The notes beneath the pieces were generated by a model that saw nothing but the letters and a program-made list of their open reading frames with translations, was not told the DNA's origin and ran no database searches. A stretch of DNA of 64,000 nt from Rhypophila decipiens (Eukaryota > Ascomycota > Sordariomycetes > Sordariales > Naviculisporaceae): positions 124,001-188,000 of the forward strand of contig MU858099.1 of assembly GCA_033297075.1 (NCBI GenBank), given 5' to 3'. This document shows positions 32,843 to 44,837 of this stretch, piece after piece. The translations under genes and the position numbers were made by a program. Positions within the stretch are counted from its first letter, which is position 1. Every line of letters starts with the position of its first letter.

Positions 32843-35800
32843 GCTTTTAGAATTACTCTTAATTGAGAGATTTCTTTTATGAGTCTGAGGATTCGAGTGT
32901 GAGCGGTACAACTGCAGTGGATTGTGGTGAGGTTATGGCTGCTAATTATTGAGCCCACTACAAGTGAGTGTAGGTGAGGGCATTCAGATCACATCATCAT
33001 TCAAAGAGCTAGCTCCGCTCCGCACTTTGATATCACCTGACCGCTCTTAACGTGAACAAAGAAGATATCTGGAGTTGTTACTCCAATTCATCATAACCTT
33101 CAGCCTCGGCCTTTTCTTAGGTAAATCTTTTTTTCTTCTTCAAATATTAGAGGCTGTTTATCATGCCATCAATATGGTCAATATATAGATCGTAACTCAC
33201 TCCGGGCTCAGTTCAGACCCTTCATTTAAACTCCAATGTCGCTACAACTCACAACCGCCATTTGTGGGACTTATAAGATCGCATATGGCATATGTCGACA
33301 TATTACTCCGTCATGCCGTATAAAGACACCGAGTGATGCCAGATCTGGGCAACTTCAGATAAGGCAAGCAAGCAAGCCCTTCCATGGTTTTGCATAAACG
33401 CAAACCTGGAGCCGCTCGCCTCCCCGCCTCAGGGTGGTGCCGTATCTCTGCCGTTCTTGACCCTAGATCCTAGAAAAGACGTTGGATATCCTAGTGGTGG
33501 GTATATATCCAAAATCGCGGGGATAATATTTGAGAGCTATTCAGCAGTCTAGACGTTCCGACTCACCGAGACCAGATAGCCGCCTCGTCCGAGTTCATAG
33601 CTGAGTCATGTCCGTTTCTTGCTGCCTCACCTTCTGCAAGCGCTCGAGCTCTGCTGGTGAGGGAATCATGACTCTTTGAGTCCGAGGCAAGATGTTTCAA
33701 ACCTTGAGCGGGGACAATTGTTTCAATGCCCCCATCCGAGGCAAAAGACTCCGCGGTGAGCATCTTTCACTGTCGTGGAAATTCCAAGAGTCAATAGCTG
33801 TCATGTGTAGCATTAATGCAGCTGGCAACTCGAATTCCAGCTTTTACTTGGCCTCGTGTCAATATTTCTGGGCCTGAATGTGTAACAAGAAGGGCTTTTG
33901 CCGGCAGGCTCCTGACGTCTCGTCGTTTATGCGTCTCTGACAGCCAAGTTTCGCCCCTTTTGCAGCTGGAACCAATCATACGGTGAGAGGGACGGGCTGG
34001 GTCGAATGTATGTCTTGGTTTTCTGCCAAAAAGACAAGAGAAGAGTGGATGGAAGGATTTATTTCTTTTCGTTGATGATTCATATCATGGGAAGAATCAA
34101 GTTCAGTTCAGATTGTCTGCATCATCAGAAAAAGGTTGATTGGAAGAATGTTGATGATCGAGATCGAAACCAACTTTCGGACCAAGGTGTGAGCTGGGCA
34201 GGCAGGGCTGAGCGAATCGATGATACCGACCGGCAAGTGTATTCCGTTGCCGTACCCGTAATCCTGAAATTCCATAGGTACAGAACATTCTGTACGGGGC
34301 GTTACAGATAGGCGCAGGCGGGGTGGCTGGCCCAAAAGGTGGGGGACATTGTGATGTCGGCAGGGATTTGTCCGTGAGAACTTCAGGTGGGGGTATCCGT
34401 ATGGAAGTGAAAATCTCGGGGCTTTTCGAAGTCGATCTCGTTGGTGAAGTCGTCCCGGATGTCTTGGCTTTGGTGTTTTCGAGATTTATTCTCGCGCCAT
34501 GTCTCACACGTGGCGCCTGTCCCGCTGTCTTGTCTTTGAGCGTTGGAAATCGATGAGATAAGAGTACGAACTGACCGCTTGTTCTCGCGGGCGGCTCTGG
34601 TGTTGTTGTTTGTTTACCTCGTTGTCGCTCTTTTGCTGCTTGTAACTATGTATTGGCGTGCTGATGGCGGAGAATAATATGCCGTACTCCTCCTTACAGC
34701 CCTTTACACATCTTATCAGATGCGGTATTCAGTCTGGTGTTGTGATGAAAGGTGAGCATCTCTGAGTTATCTGCATCCATATGCTGGATGGATGCTGATA
34801 TCAAATGCATGCACTCTAATCGAATGCGCGGTGAGCCAGGCCAGGATCCAACCCCCCTCGCCATCTTGGACGGGGGGTGGTTGGTGATGGCACCTGAGTG
34901 TCCATTGTGAATGTTTTTGCGAACTCTCTCCTCTCCAGTCCAAGTTTGCACAATCCGAGTTCCGAAGGATGCTATCGCCAAGTTGAAATTCTTGAGACAA
35001 TCCTTCGGAAAACGGCAGGAATTGAGGTGTCATTCTCACAATGACAAGAGCTATTGTTTGCTTCCTCTCGACAAATGGTGGAAGATGACGTCTTTGCTTC
35101 ACCAACAAGAATTGGAGCCGCATCCATTTCTGACCAATTGCGGGGTTTATCGGTGAGCAGCAAGGTAGTCGGTCTCTCACAGAATTTGAGGTTGCACTGA
35201 AGCTCCCGGGCTTCAGGGCACGCGATTGGTCAAGCGGGCGCTATTTCACAGCGTTGCATTTCTCCCCGCTCTCTGTAACACTTCCTGGCCGGGACTTCTC
35301 AAGATTGTCACTCGACTGAAAATTCCGTCGACCCGTCTGGTTATTGTAACCAAGTCCCGAAATGCCACTCATTTTGACATCGAGAAGGAAGAAGTTGGTA
35401 CATGAAATTGCGGCGGAACACCTCAATCTCTTTGCCCCATAAGCCGTTACTTCTGCCAAGCTGGCCTTGTTTTGACTTAATTTGCACCAAAATGAGCAGT
35501 CAGGGTGACTGTGGAATTGTCATTTGGCTAGGAAATGCCACACGGCACTGCCCGCTTTGAAAAGGGACTGGTGATTCCGGGTGTCGGGGGCCCGGGGCGG
35601 AGAGGCGTTCGTCAAAGCCCGAGAATTGTTTTGCGTAATTTCAATGTCTTGAACACAAGCATCGCCCAGAAGCCCCTGATGATGGATCCATTTGGCGCGT
35701 TAAACTCTGGCCATCGTTGTTTTTGTAATGGGAGCCAGCATCCGAAAGATCTGAAACACACGCGTCTAATAAAACGTCAACAAGTCTTCGATTGGTCGTC

Positions 35801-37703
35801 CGAGGTGCTCAAGCACTCCCGTGGAAGTCCAGGCTATCCGTCCATGCAGGAGGAGAGGCGACGGCCTGAACGCGCACAACATTTAGCTTGGGCGATGACA
35901 GCTGAGAACAAAGCTACTGCTCTGCAGTGTGTACGCATGAGGCCAGTTTGAATCAACCGTCGATTCCAGTCGGAAGTCGGAATGGCCTTCGCAAAGGGTA
36001 TTTTTTTGGCCGCGGTCGAGAGTGTTGGTTGAGGATTGGCTATCCACGATTTGCGGAATTTGGTAGGGCCTGCATCATTGCATGGTGAAAAGCAGGCTTT
36101 CTGTACCATAGCCAACCTCGCGGCCTATCTGCCAATATGCGGGTGACCAGAAGCCTAGGCTGGCGATGGCTGTCAAGCCGTGTAACATTGACAGGAACAT
36201 TTGGCATATCAAGTTATCACAAGGATCTCAGCGTGATGATGGGACCTTCTACATCTGTGGTGCTCCTGGTATTGATTCCTGAATCTCAACGGGGATACGG
36301 AACTCTTCCAGTGTCCGGATACCGGTATTATATCCACGTCGAAAGTATATGAACCTGGAGACGGAGGTTCCACCATTCAATTTTCCACAGTGGCCACGCA
36401 GCGGGTTCAGTGGATGGATCGGATCTCGACGTCAGTGAGTTGCAATTGGAGGAGTCGTGGACCTTGCGCCTGCATTTGTTTTAGTTTCCAGGCAATCTGC
36501 AACACCCCATCTTCCTGAAGAGCAGAAACAGGAGGTTGCGGGTTCCAGGGCTCAGACAATTATTCATTCAGGCAGAGCGGGTGAAGTGGTGAATTGAGCC
36601 TTGTCGTCGAACAGGTGTGTACGGATACCGGCAGGCGGTATCTTTACACTGGTGGTGTATTAGACAGCTCCAAACATCACGATCAATGAATGAGAAAAGA
36701 AATGGAAAGTTACGATCATGAATCGGCCCCGATTCCGCGAAGCACCATGATCAATCATGTCAAGACGGTAGACCCCTGACTTGGTGACGCACCAAACACC
36801 TTTCTGGCCAAATCCAAGATGAGACGTTCGACTATCGTGGGCCTAACTTGGCTAGCGATCCACCATCATGATGGTAAGAATTCCTGTTTTTGGCCTTGGG
36901 GTGATGGTGCTGGGCGGTTTTTGGTGAAGGCCCCAGGGGCCCCCAGAGGTCGACAGCGCACGGCCTCAACACGGAGCAAGGCCCTTCCCTGCCCTGGTTA
37001 CAGCTCTCGCAGCCTGGGCAGCTTGGGTGTGGCCACCGCCCGCGAGAAGCAGTGGCCCAGAATCCCCGTTCGACTTCACCCCACAACCAGCTCCCGGTCA
37101 GATCCATGTCAAGGTATTATCGTGTATCCATACAGACTGGGCTCGCGGAACATTTATCATCTCAGGCCACCCTCTTCGATGAACATCGAGCACATCCGTC
37201 ATCCAGCCCCCTTTCTCCCATTCTGTTACTTTGACGTCTCAGACAAGGGCGGGCTGGTCTTCCAACTTTGAAGAGACATCACAGTACTGTAACATTGGAA
37301 TACATGCAGCCAGCAGTGTTGTAGTGTATAGCAGATACATGTAGAACAAGGAAACATACATTTCCACTTGTCCAAACATTCTTTTCTTCCACTTCTTTTC
37401 TCCTTCTAAAGTTCTTTCTTTTTCTCCGCCCTAGCGCCAGCCCTGGCCACTCTTCCTGATCGTCTCGTCCCCTGCCTATATCGACCTTCGTTTTCCAACA
37501 TAGCCTATTCGGTCGAAGAACAAGAACATCGACGAGATAGTCCTGCTTCACATTCATGTCCTGGAAGCCGTGTGCTGCCCGTCTTTGACCACGGGCCGGG
37601 CTCAAGGCATGGCCAGCATAATATCCGCATAGCAATATCCTGCCGTCGACACTCTGCTGGCGTTGGCCCAGCTCTAGGAGAAACCGAACCCCACCACACC
37701 ATC
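32843..37703. other. Intergenic, 4.9 kb
   Basis: No gene could be supported. Frames at 35535-35951 and 36819-37271 begin with ATG but show no domain, repeat or plausible splice extension. A short C6/G6 inverted repeat lies near 34850-34882. From about 37375 the sequence is T/C-rich and leads into the next gene. Confidence 0.55.
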
Positions 37704-40700
37704 ATGGGGAACTCACAGTCCACCGAGGCATCTAGGAGGCGGTCCCATAGGCTGTCGAAGCCGAAAACGAACAATCATGCTACAGCAGGCCTGTTAAGCC
37801 CCAGCGGCCTCTCGAACACCTTTTCGAACAACAAGACGCCCCAACGTATCGACAGTGCCCGGATGAGTGCAGCCCTGCCTCCTCCCCCTTCGCCTGCCAC
37901 TGCCACGTCCTCGGTGGTATATTCATCTGCACCGGACGCAATGTGGGAAGTCGAACAAGGCTTTGAACGGACAGCGTCCATGGTCTCGACCACGACAGAG
38001 AACGAGTCAAAGAGAAGGAGCTTATTCCGATCCAAGTCCTCACAGGTCCCGTCCAAGTCGGAGAGGCGGAACAGTCTGGGGCCAGCCTCACGACTGATAG
38101 ACAAGATAGGCAGGACGAATTCGTTGACATACGAGTCTGCCATATCCCATTATGGGCCACCAAACCCGGACATGTAAGTGCACTAGCTCACACCCGGCAC
38201 CCGGCTTTGCCTTTGGTTGCTAATGGATCCTTTGGGAATGTAGCTGGTCCGGTGCTCCCAAAGCCCGATCGTCCTGGAATTACGACTTGTCGTCATATGA
38301 AGCGAAGCGGTTACTCAATCTAGTGGAAGAGCCGACTACCGATCACGGACCAGCCTTGTCGGAGCACAACGTGACGGTCGTCAGCGAATCGACCTGGAAG
38401 AGCTCGAATCCGGCCCAACCAGCGAGTACGCCCATCTCACGAGCCAACTCGGACGTGTCTCTCTACATGCCTGTTCGCCGACGTTCGATAATACAGAAGC
38501 CTGGGATAGCAACAAGATCAAACTCGGTCCGTGAAGGCTTCTCACAGTCTCGTCCGACTTTTCGCTACAGCCACCCCCCTACACCCAGCTTGTCTCGCCA
38601 ACAGTCGATTGAGTCGTATAGGAGCGGGGTCATGTCGATGCCTCCCCAAAGGGTTGATATAGACTCTATGCCTCGGGTTTCGACTCCTTGCGAAGAAAAG
38701 TATCAGTCCATCGGCGGCTTCAAGCTCGGGTCATTGCGCATCACGAACGGTGCAGCCAGCCCGGGCAGCCCAGAAGTCGAGAAGAACGATCAGATCGGAG
38801 GTCGTCGGGATGATAACGACGGCAAAGACCACTTGAGAGTGCCATCACAGCAAGGCATCATGGCCAGCAACGCTTTGCAAATCATAATGCAGAATTCGGA
38901 GGACCCCTTCAGGATCGATTCGCCCAGTGCTGGGGAAAATTCGACAGTGGTAGCGCTGGACGAGCCGCAGTTTTTGGGCCAGATCGATTTCAGCCCCTTT
39001 TCTCTCGACGAGGATATGAAGTTGCCTAGCCCCCAGTTACAAACCACGTCTAAAGCCACTGCCCAGGAGGACGAACTGTTCGAGGAAGAGACTCAGGTGG
39101 AATACTCGTCGGTTGAGGTCTTGGACGTACGGTTAGATCCCAATGCCAAATCCGACCATGGCCCAGCCTCGGGGAATGACAAGATGGCAAGTGTCGAGAG
39201 GAAAGATAGTGGATTCGTCTCCATCTCGAGCCCTCTGACAACTGCTTCTCACAAACCTCTCACAAAGGCAGATTCAGGTTATAGTTCGAATGTTTCCTTG
39301 CGGTCGTTTCAATCGAAGAGCCAAGTCGTGGAATCACCCGAGGGCCCGGTCTCCACTCAGCCCGGGCTGGCCCCCGTTGCGGCCCTGAAGTCCCCTTCAA
39401 AGATTGCACCTCAGCGGGAATGGGTCTTGGACCCCCAGAGAGAAGCCTCTCCCCCGCCTGTGCCGCCCAAGGACTATCCGAAGTCACCGACTCAGGCGAA
39501 GCCGGTTGACGACCCAGTGAAGAGCCAGTTTTTATCAGCTCCAAGCGCATTCAGAAGTTCCAAGAAATCGCCAGTGCCGCTCAGGAATCTCACAAACAGT
39601 CTCTCCGGGCCCAACTCGCCCGAGAGTGTTCCGCTCACGCCCGCCAGCGCCAAGTCAGCAAAATCAGACAAGTCGGCATCTACTCTGAGTATCGGCAGCG
39701 GATCATATAAACCCAACAGATTCCAGAAACTTCTGAACTCTGCCCGTCGACCTTCCAGTGGGCCTCTTACTGTTCATACCACTCACGTGGTGGAGAAGAC
39801 CGGCATTCCCTCCATCCCACAGGACGTCGAGCACAAGTTGCATGAGCACACTGGCATGTTCCCCATCACCACAAAGAGGTTGGCACTCAAGCCTCGCACG
39901 AGTATGGATACACTCAAGACCATTTTCAGTGTTGGAAGTATGGAGGCCAGCCTCGAGGCCGTCAACCGCCTGTCTGGTGTTGGTGTGGAGGTGGAGGAGC
40001 CCTCAGTATCCAAGGAAGCACAATGGAGGCACACACTACAATCAGTGCCGTCGCAGATTGCACATGCTGCAGCACATGTGATCCCTCGGAAACCGATAGC
40101 GAGGAAATCTCTTGATCCGCGCCATCAGGGCCCGGGCCCGGAAGCCAACCATGTCTCGAGGGAGACCACTCACATCGCTTACAGCTACACCAGTGCCACC
40201 GAAATCCACAGCTCGAGCGAACGAGGTGTATCATCGCCTGGCAACCCGGACAGGATGATGAGCATGAGGTTTTCCATGGAGCGGAGTCTGGATGTCGAGG
40301 TGGTTACCTCCGGGCCGAGCATGCCTAATCTGTCTGCGTCGCTTCCATCTCCTGCTCTTCCGAGTCCGTTGCTTGCTAGACCACTCGAAAACAAGCCCAG
40401 GACCGGGCCGCCGGTCAGCATGACGACCAGGCGTCCGGGATCTCTCCGCGTGCCACCGCCTCTGCGGTCACAGTCTTCTGCCTCGAGTCTCAGTCGCAGG
40501 GCGAGCAAGGAGAGTCTTTACAGCCGCTCATCCGGGCACTCGGCCTCCAGGGAGAACATGCACAGTACCTTTTCATCTTATCAGCAGCAGGGTTCAGCTG
40601 CTTCTTCCTCAGACATGCCCCCTCCCGTCCCGACAATGGACCCTCGACGACTCAATGCCTTCCGGCAGTCACAACCTCCATCCGCATCCTGGGCAAGAGT

Positions 40701-41190
40701 GCCGAACTGGGATATCCAAACCGACCACGACACCTCTCGCCAGGCCGCCTTGGCATCGCTCGAAGGTTCCTCGCGCCATAATTCATTGTCGTCGTCCAAC
40801 CCCGGACAAGCCGCCGGCTTTACCATCCAGCGCTCCGCCAGCGCCCAAGGCTGGAAGGTGCAGACCAATAATAACCCTCCGCTCCGGCACCGATCAAGTT
40901 ACGATAGTCTTCAGTATCGGCAGCCCCCGTCCATGTCAAACGGCTACACTGCTCCTCATCCTCCATCCAAGCCGATGATACAGAGCAGCGAGCACTTTGA
41001 CTTTGTGAACAATCAGTGGGTGCCAGATGGTGGGCGGTATCCACCACCACCGCAGCATGTGCCTCCTCCTCGCACACCGAAACATCATCAACGGAAACGA
41101 AGCATGAGCGCGTATGGCCACCAGGCGCCGTATCGCATCCTGCATAGCTATAACTCTCCTGCTTACCGAAATGTCCCCATCTGGGGCTGA
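37704..41190 (+). CDS. Large disordered protein with N-myristoylation-type start, 1138 residues
   Basis: Exons 37704-38173 and 38244-41190, joined over a 70-nt intron (GTAAGT donor, TGTAG acceptor) as NPDI-WSGAPKARSSWNYDL. It begins MGNSQSTEAS, which fits the N-myristoylation consensus (Gly2, Ser6), suggesting membrane attachment. Most of the rest is Ser/Pro/Lys/Arg-rich with many RxxS-type sites and is probably disordered. The more conserved-looking parts are WNYDLSSYEAKRLLNLVEEP (about 168-188), a block around RFQKLLNSARRPSSG (about 635-650), and HFDFVNNQWVPDGGRYPPPP near the C-terminus. Pro runs (PPPVPPKDYP, PPPQHVPPPR) could bind SH3 domains. I recognise no catalytic domain. A signalling-scaffold role would be inference only. 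The coding call is strong because of the length. Confidence 0.85.
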
Positions 41191-44100
41191 TCTATAGTGC
41201 TACTACACAATGCACCGCTTTCCTTCTTTCGTCATGATTTCTTTTGTTCATTGTTCATATCATATGATATCCATTGCATTTACTGGCGTTGGTTTGCGCA
41301 TCGATACCTTATATATCTTTCTCTCATTCCTTGGAGCATACATACCTATCACTGTCTCTTCATGATCCCTTAACGGATCATCGAACGACTTTGTTTGCAT
41401 TTGTTTGAGCGATTTATCATTTTTCATTCATCTACTTGGATCAGTTTCTTAGACACCTACCTTCCTTGGGTACCGGAATTTCCTTTTTACACAAGAATGC
41501 CCTTTTCAGGCATACCTACTCAAAGTCCCCAAACAAGGGCATCTTCCTTTTGACTACCTTATCATATGATTCATTTCTTTACAATACCCCGGGCAGGGAA
41601 AATGGTTTCTTTTTTTGGATTTTACTTGGCTGAAGATATAAGCCGCCCGCAAGGCATATGACGTTTCCCATTTGTACTTTTATATACCTACCTGAAAGCA
41701 ATATCCAATGGAATCAGATAAGAGAGTCATCTGAGGAGAGGAGAGAATTGGAAAGCAAATAAATTTACTTGAGAATCATTTAGTTTGATGTTGCAAGTCA
41801 GTCATAAATATGTCCTCTTCGTGAATCATGTGTGTTTGTTCATGGCCACTCAAGTAGATCATACTTACCTACCCAGTCATTGTATCGATCATGTCACCTG
41901 GAGTTAAGCGGGTAAGTACATGTAATAGCTAGAGGTTTGGATGAGCAGAGCAAAAGACTCAGTCACGCATGCACCCATAGTTGTAGATACATTGACTTCC
42001 GTCCCCAACGTACTGTGTATATATTCATTGGGGTTTATTAAACTTGTCTTCAGTTCCTTCTTCAGTGTAGTTCTTATACATTGTATTGAGGTTGGGGCGT
42101 GTGTGTAGTCGGCCATCATGCGGCTCAGTCTGGGGGGGGGGGGGGGGCAAAGGAAGCAACGGCGCGGCCGCCTGCTTACCTACCTTTCCCCTTTCCGGGG
42201 AGTGAGACCGGTGGCGAACTAATAACCGTTAATGTATCCGTACATACCTATCAAGTGGCCAAGTGAGATTGAGTAAGGTGCTATGTACCAAGGTATGAAG
42301 TTTCGACAAGGAACCTTTTGGGGGTTACCGGTATCTGACAACTTGAAGTCTCTACTATCTATATGATGGGATGAATGTACAAGGCAGGTAGTGACGCGGG
42401 TATATAAGATCAGTTTGAGAACTGAGTCAAACGAATATAGGAAACGCGTACTGATGAGATTGACAACAAGAATCTTTTTGTGAAAGCTAGAAATAGTCAT
42501 TTTACAAAAAGGGAGAAAGAACTGTTACCGGAGGAGCTCGCTGGCTCTACTTCCTCGTTGGTTCTTATCCCATCAGTCGTCGATAATTTCACACTTTCGT
42601 ATCTCACCATGTATTGATAATAATTATTATGATGAGGTGTTACGGATAGTCAGTGGATGAAGTCATAACTACTTTCCGCGCGAGATATTTCCTCATACAT
42701 ACTACTATCTTGAGTTTGTTATTTCCATGCTTCTCGTGGTCATGATTACAAATGCGGCGAGCGACAAAATAGATCACCGAGTCAACCGCTGGTGGCGGGG
42801 ACATCATGACTCTTCAGTATCAAAAGAGGGATGTAATTAACTTCCTGTTTGCCTGTTCGAGAGAATCAAGAAAATTAAAGCGTCGGGTGATGACTAAAGA
42901 AAACGATTCTGCCCAAAGGTTTGCCCGGTCTCCGCCGTGGCCGTCGGTGGCCGTTCCGGGCCGTTCCCGAGAGGAGGAGTCAGACCGTGAGACAGATCAG
43001 CGCTCTCACACCGACCTACAGTGATACCTTTCTGATTTTTATAGATACCGAATACTGCACTAGAACAGGGGGACTGCGCAATCATTGTGTTATGAATCTA
43101 CGGATAGCTTGTGGTGAAATAATCTTGATACCGAAATCCGGCTGTTTTAGTCGGTAGCCCGTCAGTTGTTGGTCGTCAGCGGCCGCCCGCTGGATTTTCC
43201 AGCGTTCCTCAGCGAACTTGAACATTCCCATCCTTCCTACCAGCAGTTGGCATCATAAGTTACACAAGTAGAGACCCCAACTCGCTGGGTATTTCTCGTG
43301 ACCGCTTTTCCTCATCCAGCCAAAATTGCTGGATTGAAAGTGCAGTGCAGTGCAGTGTTTCTGTGGTATTGCCAAGTGCTCTGCCTCAAAAGGCAGTGAG
43401 GCTGTGCGGGCAGCTTGGCGGCCAACAAGTGGTGATGTGACGTGATGGGGTGATTGGGGAATTCGCAGATTTGGGGTCGGTCATTCTTTTCTGCTTGCCC
43501 TGACTTTTCAGGATGAGATCCTCTTGCTCAATACGGAGGAGTATGAAGAACCTGAAGCATCGGGGAATAGCAAGAGGATAAACTCCGTTCAGGTGGTGAG
43601 CTCTGGAGATCGGAAATAAATGATGTTTGATGTTCGTCCGGTGTACCAGTTCCTGATCTCAATCAAGCCAGGAGACGGCCTGGGTTCTGGAATCTGGATA
43701 GGTTGTAAGGCTGCATATGAGTCTTTCCCTAATCAAGACTGGCCGGCGGTCAAACCCGACCTGGTTACAAGACCACCATCTCCAAGTTCCAATGGATGAT
43801 CAAGATCAGGCCGATATGTAAAAAGAGGCACAGCCATCTTTCATTATCTCATTGTTGGCGCAGTCGATTCTGACCGTTTAGGCTGTGGGTGACTTGTTGA
43901 CAAGTTGAAACCTCGATATCGCTGATTGACGAAGCCGCACCCAGACTTTATCGACGGCGGGCTCGGGGGCGAGATTCTATCCAGTAGAGGCAAATGGGGG
44001 CTTTCCAACCTCTGTCTGTGATGACCAATCGTCCTCTTGACCGAGAGCACCGTTATCGTGCTCTTGTTCATGACAGGACCATTGTGATGGTTAACCCTGG

Positions 44101-44837
44101 CAATTGCCCTTACACGTAGTTCGGTTTCTCTGAAAGTTGATAGTCGCCCTCTCTCGCCAGGCAACTAAAATAAGAATTTTAGCTCTGTGGAACGCTGGAT
44201 TGGCAATTTGATGATGATGCTCGAAATCTCTCGAGGATCGCTAAAATGCTACCTGTATGGAGAGGCCCCACAGCAGCCGCAGCTTGGTGGTGCCGGGGCC
44301 TCCCTGTCACAACGTCTCACTGGGGAACCACTCCGCTGACGGGCGCCACTCGCCCGCTACAACGTGCCTGGACCCGCGTCGCTGGGCCACATTTCGGTCG
44401 AGGAGTTGGAAGCAGCATCCCTGGAAGCCACCAATGGCACCCGCACGATGAACGATTGGATAGCAGCTTGCCCCGCATATGGGCAAGGCTCCCGAAGAGC
44501 TGAACCACCTTGAAGGGAGCATGGATTTGGAGAAACTGCGGACGGGGAGAACGAACTTATTGCTGACAGCCTGCCCACACGAGACGCATTTTCTCTCCAA
44601 TTCCTCTTTTCTTTTTCCTCCTACCCTTACAAACACCAGTTCTTGAAGTTTATCTACTCGGCTGTTCTGTCCCTCGCTGTCATCGTCGCGTCTCAACACA
44701 AACACGCTCCAATGTGGAGATAGGGCGACCTTCACCTTGCCGAGCACCAGGCTTTGAGCCGCTCCTCTTACACCCTTGAAAAATACTGTGTAACTCTAGC
44801 CGAGGTGGAAGCTGCCTCAATCGGCAGTCCTCTCCAA
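41191..44837. other. Intergenic, 3.6 kb
   Basis: The left part is AT-rich 3' flank; the middle holds a G16 run and GTGCA repeats (43340-43360). The right part (from about 44560) is C/T-rich and probably the phospholipase C promoter. Frames at 42806-43157 and 44246-44747 overlap on both strands and lack domains. Confidence 0.55.
42132..42147 (+). repeat. Homopolymer run of 16 G
   Basis: An uninterrupted G run between CTCAGTCT and CAAAGG. Length may be unreliable in sequencing. Confidence 0.85.

Noticed and set aside
35535..35951. 138-residue frame starting with ATG
   Set aside because: No recognisable domain, no supporting splice sites, and strongly overlapping antisense frames.
36819..37271. 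150-residue frame starting with ATG
   Set aside because: Low-information composition, no domain, and a similar-length antisense frame.
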